From the NCBI RefSeq assembly GCF_001550095.1, contig NZ_LRUC01000028.1:1-62811 (forward strand): 62,811 bases of DNA, read 5' to 3'. Below are positions 36,288 to 43,909 of the stretch, piece by piece. The stretch comes from Celeribacter ethanolicus. Its GTDB lineage: Bacteria > Pseudomonadota > Alphaproteobacteria > Rhodobacterales > Rhodobacteraceae. The notes beneath the pieces are model-generated. The model did not search any database, was not told the origin of the DNA, and worked only from the letters and a program-made list of their open reading frames with translations. The number at the start of each line of letters is the position of its first letter. Position 1 is the first letter of the stretch. Made by a program: the position numbers and the translations under genes.

Positions 36288-36472
36288 GCCGAACGCCCTC
36301 CGTCGATCACGGCCATGGATTGGACCAACATGCGGCCCGAGTTCATGGTCTGGCCTTTGCTGCGCATGAGGGTGCGCCATGCCAGCGTGCGCACGGTAGC
36401 GGTGAAGAGGTGGCCGTTCAGAGCGACATGTCGCGCCCCGTCAGGTGTGGTTGCAAGGTGGGAAGATTGCAT
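36284..36472 (-). CDS. First gene of the leftward early operon, unknown function
   Basis: A 62-residue protein without recognised motif. A perfect AGGAGG seven bases before the ATG and a TTGACA promoter with an operator upstream mark it as the first gene of the operon that ends with int. Confidence 0.65.
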   Translation of the reverse strand: MQSSHLATTPDGARHVALNGHLFTATVRTLAWRTLMRSKGQTMNSGRMLVQSMAVIDGGRSA

Positions 36473-36506
36473 CTGTGTGCCTCCTGTTGATGGGAGGCAA
36501 CATGAA

Positions 36507-36550
36507 GGGGACAATTGTCCCTGTCAATACAAAATAGGTACTATAGTCCC
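36507..36550 (-). promoter_or_regulatory. Leftward early promoter with two repressor operators
   Basis: Operator A, GGGGACAATTGTCCC (36507-36521), contains a perfect 14-bp palindrome. Operator B, AGGTACTATAGTCCC (36536-36550), matches it at 11 of 15 positions. On the minus strand a consensus -35 TTGACA (36527-36522) lies between them, and operator A fills the spacer to a weak -10 (CATGTT). Repressor bound to A would block the promoter. Confidence 0.75.
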
Positions 36551-36584
36551 CATTTGGATTTTGAGTGTTCGAATCATCAAAAGA

Positions 36585-36605
36585 AAACCCCGCGGGGGGC
36601 GGGGT
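36585..36605 (-). terminator. Terminator of the repressor/VasI-like operon
   Basis: On the minus strand CCCCGC and GCGGGG flank a C-rich loop and are followed by TTTTCTTTTG. It separates the cI operon from the leftward early operon. Confidence 0.75.
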
Positions 36606-36632
36606 CTGTCTCCTGATGTTGTCGGTGGGCGC

Positions 36633-37241
36633 TTACCAGCGGCAGGTTTCGCGCAGTTTGAGAATTGCCTGGTCAACTCCCCGGATGTCGAAGGTCGCAG
36701 TAATTGGGCTTTCATTGTACGGAGTTGCCCGAATGATAAGAGTTTCATGCCCGATAAGTTTCTTGGCAAATGGGATGGCTTGAGCGCCGGACCAGAGTCC
36801 AAGTGCTTTGTTGTCTGTACTTTCTTTTGCAGAGATCTGGGACATTTTTTCAGTGTCTAAGCGGTATTCAATTTTTCCGTAGCCCTGAATGCTTGCCAAG
36901 AATAAATTGTTGAGGCGGAAGAATGCGGATGTGGTGTTTTCCTTGCAGCGCAGGATAAGTGTTGCCGGTCCTGCGGAGCCGAATTGACCGCGAATTTCAT
37001 CGTCGCTTTCCAGACTGAGGTATACATTGGTTTCGTCTGTGAGTGCTGATGTGTCTACGCTGACGTGCCATTTTCCAGTGTCGGAAGGCTCAGGTGTTTC
37101 AATTTTTTTGGCGCCAAAGGCAAGGTCGTAGCAGGCAAGGCGTTCATCATCGTTGGTGATGGATTTGCACTCTTCTTGTGCGGTCGCGGCCATGGGGAGT
37201 GCGAGTGATAACGCAATTGCTGTGGAAATATTCCTAATCAT
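36633..37241 (-). CDS. Secreted VasI-like protein (T6SS-associated family) in lysogenic operon
   Basis: A 202-residue protein with a cleavable signal peptide (STAIALSLALPMAATAQ). The mature part follows the VasI/TagO (PF11319) pattern: ECKSITNDDERLACYDLAF, then LSLESDDEIRGQFG, a RCKENTT strand, GAQAIPFAKKLIG, ESPITATFDIRG and a final LRETC. In T6SS clusters this periplasmic protein assists assembly. Here it stands in a prophage, one base after the repressor stop on the same strand, so it should be made in the lysogen. It is a candidate moron or superinfection-exclusion factor; no T6SS genes are near. Confidence 0.8.
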   Translation of the reverse strand: MIRNISTAIALSLALPMAATAQEECKSITNDDERLACYDLAFGAKKIETPEPSDTGKWHVSVDTSALTDETNVYLSLESDDEIRGQFGSAGPATLILRCKENTTSAFFRLNNLFLASIQGYGKIEYRLDTEKMSQISAKESTDNKALGLWSGAQAIPFAKKLIGHETLIIRATPYNESPITATFDIRGVDQAILKLRETCRW

Positions 37242-37242
37242 T

Positions 37243-37899
37243 TCAATTCTCTGTTTGTTTTGGTGTCGTGCGGTGTGCTAGTGCTGCACTCAAATGCATT
37301 TTGACTGGTGCGGCCCATTTCACGGCGACGTCATACATGGGTGGGGTGTCGGCGTGAAATGAGATCAGGTCGAACAGGCCCTCGGGCTGTCCGTCGCGGC
37401 GGCGAAGCAGCTTGATCCAGACCATTCCGTCGGCGTCTTCAACAACGCAGCGTTTGCCGATGGCCTCAGAGGGAACGCCGATTACATCGCGGCTGTAGAA
37501 CAGGATGTCACCGGCTTCGTAAGCGGGTTCCATGGAATTGCCCTCGACCTCGACGGCGACAATGCCATGCGGCCCGATCTGCGGCGGACAGGCTATGTGG
37601 TAGAGGCCGTCGCCTTTGGGATAAGGGTCTTCAAGCTGCACTGTGGCTCCGGCTCCGACACGTCCTGCGACGGCAACAGAGTATGAACGCCCAATATTGC
37701 CGCTCATAAATTCTTCGGCAGAGACTCCGAAAGCCTCAATAACTTTCATGGCATCATCGACATTGGTCGATTTGTTGGCGCCCTGTTTGATTTTCTTGAG
37801 CTGTTCATAGGACACGCCAGATTGCTCCGCAATTTTGCGAAGCGATGTCCCTGTTTTTTCAAGGGCATTAGCCAATGCCGAACTGAACGTATTTTCCAT
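37243..37899 (-). CDS. CI/LexA-like prophage repressor (XRE HTH plus S24 peptidase)
   Basis: A 218-residue repressor. The N-terminal HTH (LRKIAEQSGVSYEQLKKIKQG) is followed by a Peptidase_S24 domain with the catalytic Ser in EGNSMEPAYEAGD and the Lys in WIKLLRR. An Ala-Gly bond in AVAGRVGAG is a likely RecA-stimulated self-cleavage site. The ATG at 37899 has no Shine-Dalgarno. A -10 TATTAT ends 6 nt upstream, so the message is probably leaderless, as for lambda cI. It faces the Cro-like gene across three operators. Confidence 0.92.
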   Translation of the reverse strand: MENTFSSALANALEKTGTSLRKIAEQSGVSYEQLKKIKQGANKSTNVDDAMKVIEAFGVSAEEFMSGNIGRSYSVAVAGRVGAGATVQLEDPYPKGDGLYHIACPPQIGPHGIVAVEVEGNSMEPAYEAGDILFYSRDVIGVPSEAIGKRCVVEDADGMVWIKLLRRRDGQPEGLFDLISFHADTPPMYDVAVKWAAPVKMHLSAALAHRTTPKQTEN

Positions 37900-37901
37900 A
37901 G

Positions 37902-37974
37902 GGGAATAATAATCCCCGCATGATCCCTTCATAAGGAGACAAAAGTCCCTTGACTGATTGGGGATAATAGTCCC
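37902..37974. promoter_or_regulatory. Immunity region: three operators and divergent cI and cro promoters
   Basis: Sites related to the palindrome at 36507 lie at 37902-37916 (11 of 15), 37935-37949 (12 of 15) and 37960-37974 (13 of 15). The rightward promoter reads TTGACT (37950-37955) with a -10 near CTATAT and has the third operator in its spacer. The leftward promoter has its -10 TATTAT inside the first operator. Three sites in 73 bp match a lambda OR layout. Confidence 0.8.
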
Positions 37975-37984
37975 TATATCGCGC

Positions 37985-38182
37985 ATGGCTAAAGATGACC
38001 TCATTTGTGAAATCGAAAAGTTTGCGGAGAGCATGAATGTTGCTCCAGCAACCGTCACAAGCCGTGCGGTCGGCAATAGTCGTTTGTATCAAAGGCTGAA
38101 GGACGGTGGCAGTTGCACTGTGCGGATCGCCGCAAAGTTGCGGGAATACATGGCTTCCGCCTCTGATCGGAGGGCCGCATGA
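37985..38182 (+). CDS. Cro-like HTH protein
   Basis: A 65-residue protein with a small HTH (NVAPATVTSRAVGNSRLYQRL) of a type common beside repressors in Rhodobacteraceae prophages. The promoter position puts the RNA start at or next to the ATG, with no ribosome site, so it too may be leaderless. The expected role is to lower repressor synthesis during lytic growth. Confidence 0.7.
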   Translation: MAKDDLICEIEKFAESMNVAPATVTSRAVGNSRLYQRLKDGGSCTVRIAAKLREYMASASDRRAA

Positions 38183-38287
38183 TCTGCGGTTTTCTTCATA
38201 ATTTGGTCCTCACGTCTGTTTCCGACTGCCCCCATGTTCCGACATGCGCGGGCGTTTGTCATGTGAACTCGACGGGGTGTTTTTGAC

Positions 38288-38761
38288 ATGCGCGGCGTAC
38301 GGGCAGGGTCCATTCAAAGCGCGGTGCGGGCGGCATTTTCATCGGTCGGCGGGTTAGAAAACGCGTCCGTCGATTTGGGCGTTTCGGTGTCCACGCTGTC
38401 CTATGGCACGTCGGTAGACGAGGCACGGCCCGGAGGCTTGGGGGTGAATTACCTCGACCGCCTCGGGCGCATGCATCGGGCGGCGGCTTTGCCGCTGGCT
38501 CAGCATTTTTCGACCTTGGCGGGCGGGTTCTTTCAGCCGGTCGATCTGACCGGGCTTGACGGGGTGGCGATCCACGATCTGACAGCCGAGTTTTCCGAGG
38601 TTTTGCGGGACTATGCGGCTGCGCATTCGCCCGCTTCGCCGGACCCGACGGGCTACACCGACGACGAGCTGCGCAAGATGATCGAAAGCCTGTCCCGCCT
38701 GTCGAAGGCCACCGCCCGGCTGCGCGCCGGGCTGGTGGACAGTTTGGAGAGGCGAGGATGA
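38288..38761 (+). CDS. CII-like phage regulatory protein
   Basis: A 157-residue protein. The N-terminal part (GGLENASVDLGVSVSTLSYG) looks like the HTH of phage CII/regulatory proteins and the C-terminal part is helical. It is the first gene after cro and ends 2 bp before the end of the convergent exonuclease gene. The assignment rests on pattern and position. Confidence 0.55.
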   Translation: MRGVRAGSIQSAVRAAFSSVGGLENASVDLGVSVSTLSYGTSVDEARPGGLGVNYLDRLGRMHRAAALPLAQHFSTLAGGFFQPVDLTGLDGVAIHDLTAEFSEVLRDYAAAHSPASPDPTGYTDDELRKMIESLSRLSKATARLRAGLVDSLERRG

Positions 38762-38763
38762 TG

Positions 38764-39630
38764 TTAGGCGTCCGCTACCAAACTCAAGAACTCGCTTTCT
38801 CCCAGAATTCGAATGGCTTGCCCTTTGGCAATCAGATCTTCTGCTTTGCGGTGTTTCGAGCTTTTTTCATGTCCAGCCAGGACTGCAAGGTCCTGATCTC
38901 CGACGATCAGGAGCGTGGTTTTCTTTGTGACACCAGAGGCGACCTCAATTCCGACTTTTGCGGCGAGCGCAGCGGCATCGCTTCGGGAAATTGTCAGGGC
39001 TCCGGTGAACACGCCGACTTGCCCGAACAACGCGCCCGCTTCATTGCCCGAAGCGGTGATGTTGTAATTCTTGTGGGGCGGTTTGTAGTCGAGCCAATCG
39101 CGGGGCGACCTGCCCGAGTGCGCAAAGGCGCGGAGCAGGACTTCGGCTGTGATGCGCGCATCTTCACCAGCGTCGTGATGGTTGAATGGAATACCGAAGT
39201 GCTTGCTGAGGTTGGAGAGACCATAGCCGCGTTTCGCGAAGTGCTCGGGCCAGGTGCGGCGCACAATGGTCATGCTGTCGAGCCAGAGGTCGAGTGGGCT
39301 TTGGGCGTTCAGAAGTGCATAGGCGTCGTTGATTGCCTTTTTGTCGAATGCGCTGTGGCTGATGGCGATGGTCGAACGAAACAGCTCCTCAAATGGGCTG
39401 ATTGCCTCAATGAAGGAGGGGCAGTCGACCACACGTTCGGGGGTGATCCCGTGGACGCTGATGTTCATGGAAGAAAAGCGGCAACCGGGGTTCACGTCGA
39501 TTGCATGCGTTGCGCTGACGCGGCCACCTTCGACGATAGAAATTCCGATCTGGCAAATCGAGCTGTGGTGTTCGTTCGCGGTCTCGAAGTCAAAAGTAAA
39601 AAAGTCGATGTTTGTGGCGTCGAGGGCCAT
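38764..39630 (-). CDS. DnaQ-like 3'-5' exonuclease with C-terminal BRCT domain
   Basis: A 288-residue protein. The exonuclease domain has DxE in FDFETAN, the Exo II region ISHSAFDKKAIND and Exo III HHDAGEDARITAE. From about residue 205 a BRCT fold follows (GQVGVFTGALTISRSDAAALAAKVG, quoted in part). It may act in proofreading, repair or degradation of foreign DNA. It is on the minus strand, against the early rightward genes, which suggests an independently acquired gene with its own promoter. GAGAGG precedes the ATG at 39630. Confidence 0.85.
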   Translation of the reverse strand: MALDATNIDFFTFDFETANEHHSSICQIGISIVEGGRVSATHAIDVNPGCRFSSMNISVHGITPERVVDCPSFIEAISPFEELFRSTIAISHSAFDKKAINDAYALLNAQSPLDLWLDSMTIVRRTWPEHFAKRGYGLSNLSKHFGIPFNHHDAGEDARITAEVLLRAFAHSGRSPRDWLDYKPPHKNYNITASGNEAGALFGQVGVFTGALTISRSDAAALAAKVGIEVASGVTKKTTLLIVGDQDLAVLAGHEKSSKHRKAEDLIAKGQAIRILGESEFLSLVADA

Positions 39631-39922
39631 ATCAATTTCCTCTCTCAAATCCGGGCGCAGCGTAGCGTGGGGCGGGTGCCCTGTCGAGCGTGGCGCGCGG
39701 GGCTGCCCGTCGCTTCCTCACCTTGTGCGGCGGGCAGGGGCGTGCGCTCCATTTCCTCCTCCCAAAGGGGCGCACGTCGGATTTCGGAATGCGTCGAGCG
39801 TGCCTGCCTGTGCGCGCTCCGCATGGGCTGTGGGGCGGGGGTGTGCCCTGCCGTCCATCTGGGCGCGGCGGCTCTCGAAAGCCGGTATGCCGCCGCGCCT
39901 CTTTTTCACAAGGGGGTGGCCT
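39631..39922. other. GC-rich stretch without a recognised gene
   Basis: This 292-bp gap should hold the promoter of the leftward exonuclease gene and possibly a rightward one. Frames are open on both strands because of high GC, but none shows a ribosome site with family pattern. Confidence 0.4.
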
Positions 39923-40372
39923 ATGGGGTTTGATGTGGTGTCCGCCGTCGTCTCGCGGCCTTTTTCGACGGGGCCGGGGCGTTCCGCAGAGGTGGCGCGG
40001 GCGTGGGTGCGCGTGGCCTCGATCCACGAGGGAGAAATCGCGGCGCGTATGGTGTCGGCTGCGGTGGCGGATGGTCATCGTGGGCGGGTGCCGCCGTCCA
40101 ATGGTGGCTCGCGTGTCGGTGTGCGCCATTCGAGCATTGCGGCGCGGGTTCTGGCGCTCCTCGGGGGCTGTGTTGGCGGTCTGACGGTCGGTGAGATCGC
40201 CAAGGCGCTTGGCGATGTGTCGGTCCGGTCGGTGATGTGGTGCACGACAGATATGCAGAGTCGGGGGCTTGTCACGCGCAGTCATGGATCGGGTGCCGGG
40301 GTTTTTGTCGCGATGACGGAGCGGGGGCGCGAGGTCCTGTCGGCTTGTGAGCGGGTGGAGGTGGGCCAGTGA
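39923..40372 (+). CDS. Winged-HTH (MarR-like) prophage protein
   Basis: A 149-residue protein whose C-terminal half (RVLALLGGCVGGLTVGEIAKAL, then a recognition helix and VTRSHGSGAGVFVAMTERG wing) is a winged HTH. The first half is polar and unassigned. The stop overlaps the next start as GTGA. Likely a regulator or replication-linked DNA binder. Confidence 0.65.
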   Translation: MGFDVVSAVVSRPFSTGPGRSAEVARAWVRVASIHEGEIAARMVSAAVADGHRGRVPPSNGGSRVGVRHSSIAARVLALLGGCVGGLTVGEIAKALGDVSVRSVMWCTTDMQSRGLVTRSHGSGAGVFVAMTERGREVLSACERVEVGQ

Positions 40373-40650
40373 GTGCGCTTCCTGCGGAGATGATCGGTCC
40401 TGAGGTGACGGACCCGGACCGGCTTCGGATGATGTGGCTGGCGGTGTTGGTCGAGGGGGTCAATACGGCGCTCGGTCATGGGGTGGGCAAGATCTCGGTT
40501 GCGCAGCGGGTCGAGGCAGTTTCGTGGATCGGATCGCAGGATTTCGATGCGGTCTGCGGGTTCATCGGGATCGAACCCACGGTGGTTCTGATGCAGATCG
40601 AGACCCTGCGCGAGATGGGGTTGCCGTTCGAGGTGGAGGTTTGGGGATGA
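40369..40650 (+). CDS. Prophage protein of unknown function
   Basis: A 93-residue acidic, helical protein starting at GTG, overlapping its neighbours by 4 bp on both sides (GTGA and ATGA). No family recognised. Confidence 0.65.
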   Translation: MSALPAEMIGPEVTDPDRLRMMWLAVLVEGVNTALGHGVGKISVAQRVEAVSWIGSQDFDAVCGFIGIEPTVVLMQIETLREMGLPFEVEVWG

Positions 40651-41354
40651 GTGCAGCCTCCGTCAAACCGCTTTTCCGTGCCATTTCGGGTCAGAGCATG
40701 AAGGCTCACTCGGCGCAGATGATGATTGCCGGGTGCGATCGGGAACATCGCCGTGCGGATGGTGGGCGCGATCCTCTGGATTTTGACCCGACACCGCCAA
40801 GTGCGATAGAGGCCGTTTTGCGCGAAGAGGCCGAATTCATCCGCGCTCATGGCAATGTGGTTTGGGAAAATGCCGTGGGTGCCGGTCACTGCGCGAAGGT
40901 GCTTTCTGCGCATGGGTTCGAGGTTTTGGGCAGTGATGTCGTGGATCGAGGCTGGGGCGGTGATTTGGAACTGCGCAGCTTTCTCGACTACGCCGTGCCC
41001 AGGTCGCGCGTGGCGTTCACGAATCCGCCGTACAATCTGATCAATGCACGTGACGGTCACGGTTGGTGGCTGCGTCATTCTTTTGATCTTGGCCTTGGCT
41101 ATGTCGGTCTGCTGCTCAATGCAGATTGGCCCGCCGCGCGGATCAACGGCATGGACGCGCTTTTGGAAGAGCACCCGCCCAGCGTGGAATATCTCTGTTG
41201 CTGGAAAATTGATTTTCGGGGTGGCGGCGCGCCACCGCAGCGCAATTCGTGGTTCATCTGGGATGAAAACAGGCCTGCGCCAGACGGCGGCGGCTGGCTG
41301 CGCAAGCGGCTCTACAAAGACGGGCCGGACCCGCGTCAAGAGGTGTTGCTATGA
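40647..41354 (+). CDS. Phage N6-adenine/N4-cytosine DNA methyltransferase-like protein
   Basis: A 235-residue protein with the amino-methyltransferase motif IV as TNPPYN near residue 132. Motif I is weak (NAVGAGHCAK), as in phage Dam-like enzymes that use the ENPVGxG form. Probably methylates phage DNA to avoid restriction or to control packaging; the specificity is unknown. Overlaps neighbours by 4 bp on both sides. Confidence 0.8.
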   Translation: MSAASVKPLFRAISGQSMKAHSAQMMIAGCDREHRRADGGRDPLDFDPTPPSAIEAVLREEAEFIRAHGNVVWENAVGAGHCAKVLSAHGFEVLGSDVVDRGWGGDLELRSFLDYAVPRSRVAFTNPPYNLINARDGHGWWLRHSFDLGLGYVGLLLNADWPAARINGMDALLEEHPPSVEYLCCWKIDFRGGGAPPQRNSWFIWDENRPAPDGGGWLRKRLYKDGPDPRQEVLL

Positions 41355-41713
41355 GCGAGACCCGTTCCGCAAATGCGGTGGCAGCGCATTTTGAGCCGTT
41401 TAAGGAGTTCGCTTTTGCGCAACTCGAAGCCGCCCCGCTGATTGAGCCGGGGGTGTGTTTCCGGCCCGAATGCGGGCGGCGGTTCGTCTCGTCACGCGGG
41501 TGGCAGATTTATTGCTGTGCGGCCTGTCGAAATGCCGACACGGCAGAGGCGCGGGCTTGGGGCCACAAGGCGTCATTGCCGCTTTTGGTCCACCGGCTCG
41601 GGAACAAATCAAAAGATGAGGCGATCCGGGAGCGCACGAAGGTGGCGCGCCGCTACTTGTGGCGGCTGCAATCAGCGTGGCTGGAAGATCGTCGAGGGAG
41701 GGGCGAAAAGTGA
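41351..41713 (+). CDS. Small zinc-finger-like prophage protein
   Basis: A 120-residue protein with four clustered Cys (CFRPECGRRF and YCCAACRNAD) that form a likely zinc ribbon, then a basic helix. It overlaps both neighbours by 4 bp. It lies just before the replication gene and may bind DNA or RNA. Confidence 0.65.
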   Translation: MSETRSANAVAAHFEPFKEFAFAQLEAAPLIEPGVCFRPECGRRFVSSRGWQIYCCAACRNADTAEARAWGHKASLPLLVHRLGNKSKDEAIRERTKVARRYLWRLQSAWLEDRRGRGEK

Positions 41714-42366
41714 CAGAGATCGGATTGTGTGAGGGTCGCGACTACATTGTGTGGCCGCTCAAGCGGGGTGAAACTTTGTCGAACCACGACTGGTTCCCGT
41801 TCTATGGTCACAGGTTTCTTGGTTCTCGCTTCTTGTCCGTTTCGTTGTTGAAGGGGCGAAGGGAAGATATTGGCACGGCTCTGATCCTCTGGACAGAGGC
41901 GATGAGCCAAGACCCCGGAGGGACGTTGCCGGACTGTAATATGGAGCTGGCAGGGCTCGCGCGCTTTTCCAGTGTCGATGAGTGGGTGTCCGTCAGGGAA
42001 AATGTGATGGCGGGCTGGGTGCCGGTCGAGGTCGAGGACGAAGTGGCGGGAAAGATGATCACCCGGCTCGGCCACCCTGGCTTCATGCAGGGGGTCGTCG
42101 CGGAAATGTATAAGCGCAAGAAGGGCCGCGATGGTGCGCGTGAGGCCGCTCGTGTTGCGGTCAAAAAGTCGCGGCTCAAAGCGAAGCTGGAAGAGATGAA
42201 AGGCTATGAAAATGTCATCGCCAACCCTCAGGCGATCATGCAGCTTGTCGAGTATTTCGAGCATTCCGACCTCTTTATGACACCGGACAATATCCGTGCC
42301 GCGTTGCATGAAGTGCTCGGGTGGAGCGGACAGGTCCGGCCTTTTCCGCAAAATGGAAGTGCCTGA
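41710..42366 (+). CDS. DUF1376-like phage replication protein
   Basis: A 218-residue protein. The N-terminal segment (DWFPFYGHRFLGSRF, then LWTEAMSQDPGGTLPD and LAGLARFSS) resembles the DUF1376/replisome-organiser N-domain found in initiators of temperate phages. The rest is basic and helical. GTG start overlaps the preceding stop. It is followed directly by the iteron cluster, which it probably binds. Confidence 0.6.
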   Translation: MTEIGLCEGRDYIVWPLKRGETLSNHDWFPFYGHRFLGSRFLSVSLLKGRREDIGTALILWTEAMSQDPGGTLPDCNMELAGLARFSSVDEWVSVRENVMAGWVPVEVEDEVAGKMITRLGHPGFMQGVVAEMYKRKKGRDGAREAARVAVKKSRLKAKLEEMKGYENVIANPQAIMQLVEYFEHSDLFMTPDNIRAALHEVLGWSGQVRPFPQNGSA

Positions 42367-42373
42367 TGAGGTC

Positions 42374-42531
42374 CTGAAATACATCTGAAATCTACTGAAA
42401 TGTTTCTGAAATATTTCAGTAGATTTCAGGTCGATTACTGAAATTGCCCTATAGGACAACACATTAAAAAACATAACAAAAAACCTTTCCTTAGGGCGCG
42501 GAGAGAGGTCGCCGTTGCGATCTGTGGATAA
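42374..42531. other. Candidate phage replication origin with iterons and a DnaA box
   Basis: Seven copies of CTGAAAT lie within 71 bp: direct at 42374, 42385, 42395, 42406 and 42438, inverted at 42413 and 42423. The first four are spaced 11, 10 and 11 bp, on one face of the helix. An AT-rich run (ATTAAAAAACATAACAAAA) follows, and TGTGGATAA at 42523-42531 is a perfect DnaA box. This is the anatomy of an iteron origin. Confidence 0.75.
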
Positions 42532-42561
42532 GTTGGAAGTTTGCTGAGAAAGGGGGCTGAA

Positions 42562-43158
42562 ATGGACGGGGAAGTGCAGAAGGTGGAAAGCGGTCGCGCC
42601 CGTGTGAAGCGGGTTTTGATCGGGTCTCTCGAAGAGGGCGGAATGGGGCGCAAGCGCGGGGTGAGTGTGGCGGACCATGAGGCCACGATGGAGAAGCTGG
42701 CGAACCGATTGAGCTACATGACCGAAGACGGTCTCAAGGGGTTGGCGATGTATCTGATCCGCATGGGCGGGGAAAAGAACGTCTGGCCGGACCTCAATAT
42801 CGTCTTGCGCTGTGCCTGGTCGATGGAGCCGCCGCCGCCGCGTGACAATGATTTCCTGATGAGCCTCATGCGGTCTCGGGCCGGGGAGGCTGCGCTGACG
42901 GGTGGGTATGCGCTCCAGCTTTATGCTGCGGCGCGCAAGCTCGGGCCACCTCCTTCGAAATACGAGGTTCAGCGGTTGCGCGATAAGGCGCAGCAGGATC
43001 GGGACCGAAAGCGTGTGATCGAAGACCGGATCAAGCGTGGTGTTGTGACACGGGCCGAACAGGGGTGGCTCGACGGTTACATGCGGATGAGCGCGGAGGC
43101 CGAAGCGCTGATCCGCGAGGGAATTGAAAGACGCGAAGCGGGAAGGGATGCGGCATGA
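42562..43158 (+). CDS. Prophage protein downstream of the origin, possible helicase loader
   Basis: A 198-residue protein with a globular first half (EDGLKGLAMYLIRMGGEKNVW) and a charged helical second half (LRDKAQQDRDRKRVIEDRIKRG). No family is recognised. A helicase loader or replication factor is suggested only by location between initiator, origin and late genes. GGGGG lies five bases before the ATG. Confidence 0.6.
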   Translation: MDGEVQKVESGRARVKRVLIGSLEEGGMGRKRGVSVADHEATMEKLANRLSYMTEDGLKGLAMYLIRMGGEKNVWPDLNIVLRCAWSMEPPPPRDNDFLMSLMRSRAGEAALTGGYALQLYAAARKLGPPPSKYEVQRLRDKAQQDRDRKRVIEDRIKRGVVTRAEQGWLDGYMRMSAEAEALIREGIERREAGRDAA

Positions 43159-43841
43159 TGCGGGTGGTTTTCATTGGGGAGAAAGAGCGGGTCGCACGGG
43201 CAGATTGCGCCGACGAGGCTTTGCGCATGGTTCGGCGGATGGGGGCAGTTCCGAGTGTTTGCGGTCCCGAGGTGGTTGAGGCTCCGGCGCGTGGGCCGAT
43301 CCGGCTGGTAGTGCCGACGGTCACGCGGGTTGTGGAGGGTGGGGCCAAAGAGGCGGAGCGTGTGGCGATGAGCCACGAGGGGCGGAAGGTTGCTCGGGTG
43401 TGCGATGTGTTCGATCTCATGGAGGTGAGGGCTAAGCGCAAGCTGTTCTCCGAAGCTCAGATCGAGGTGGGGCGCAGATATGGTGCGCTTGTCGAGCGTC
43501 ACGCGAAGGGGGCGACGAAGTGTAGTTCTCTTGAGGCCATGGGGGGCGGCGGGGCGGGAGAGTTCATGGATGCGTTCCTGGCCGAGGGCTGTGAGATCGC
43601 GGCACTGAGGCGTGCGGCGGCTTATGATCGGGCAGGGCACGAGGTTGTGGCTTTGGAGGTTCGTGTCGGGGCAAAGCTGCGCCGCATCTTGGCGGGCGAT
43701 CTGGTCGAGCGGGTTTGTGTCGGGCAGCAAAGTTTGAGCGCGGTTTTGCGAGCACATGGTCTGTCGAACCGTGGCGGTCATATTGGCGGTCTCAGGGGGG
43801 CGCTTGGGGCGGCTCTGGACCGGATGCGCGCGGTCTTGTAA
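43155..43841 (+). CDS. Candidate late-gene regulator, HTH-like C terminus
   Basis: A 228-residue protein that overlaps its neighbour as ATGA and is the last gene before a terminator and the late operon. The C-terminal 35 residues (VGQQSLSAVLRAHGLSNRGG) look like an HTH. Position matches Q/ArpU-type late activators or antiterminators, but there is no clear family match. Confidence 0.5.
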   Translation: MMRVVFIGEKERVARADCADEALRMVRRMGAVPSVCGPEVVEAPARGPIRLVVPTVTRVVEGGAKEAERVAMSHEGRKVARVCDVFDLMEVRAKRKLFSEAQIEVGRRYGALVERHAKGATKCSSLEAMGGGGAGEFMDAFLAEGCEIAALRRAAAYDRAGHEVVALEVRVGAKLRRILAGDLVERVCVGQQSLSAVLRAHGLSNRGGHIGGLRGALGAALDRMRAVL

Positions 43842-43909
43842 AAAAACTTCGAAGGAGGGGATGACAGGCCGTGTCGCGTGGCTGTATGACTAACGTCATC
43901 ATCCAGAAT

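Noticed and set aside
38183-38287. A second regulatory site between cro and the CII-like gene
   Set aside because: Short palindromic hints are present but none matches the operator or a clear promoter.
39690-39922. Plus-strand open frames before the winged-HTH gene
   Set aside because: Arg/Gly/Pro-rich low-pattern translations with no ribosome site; better seen as GC-rich intergenic DNA.
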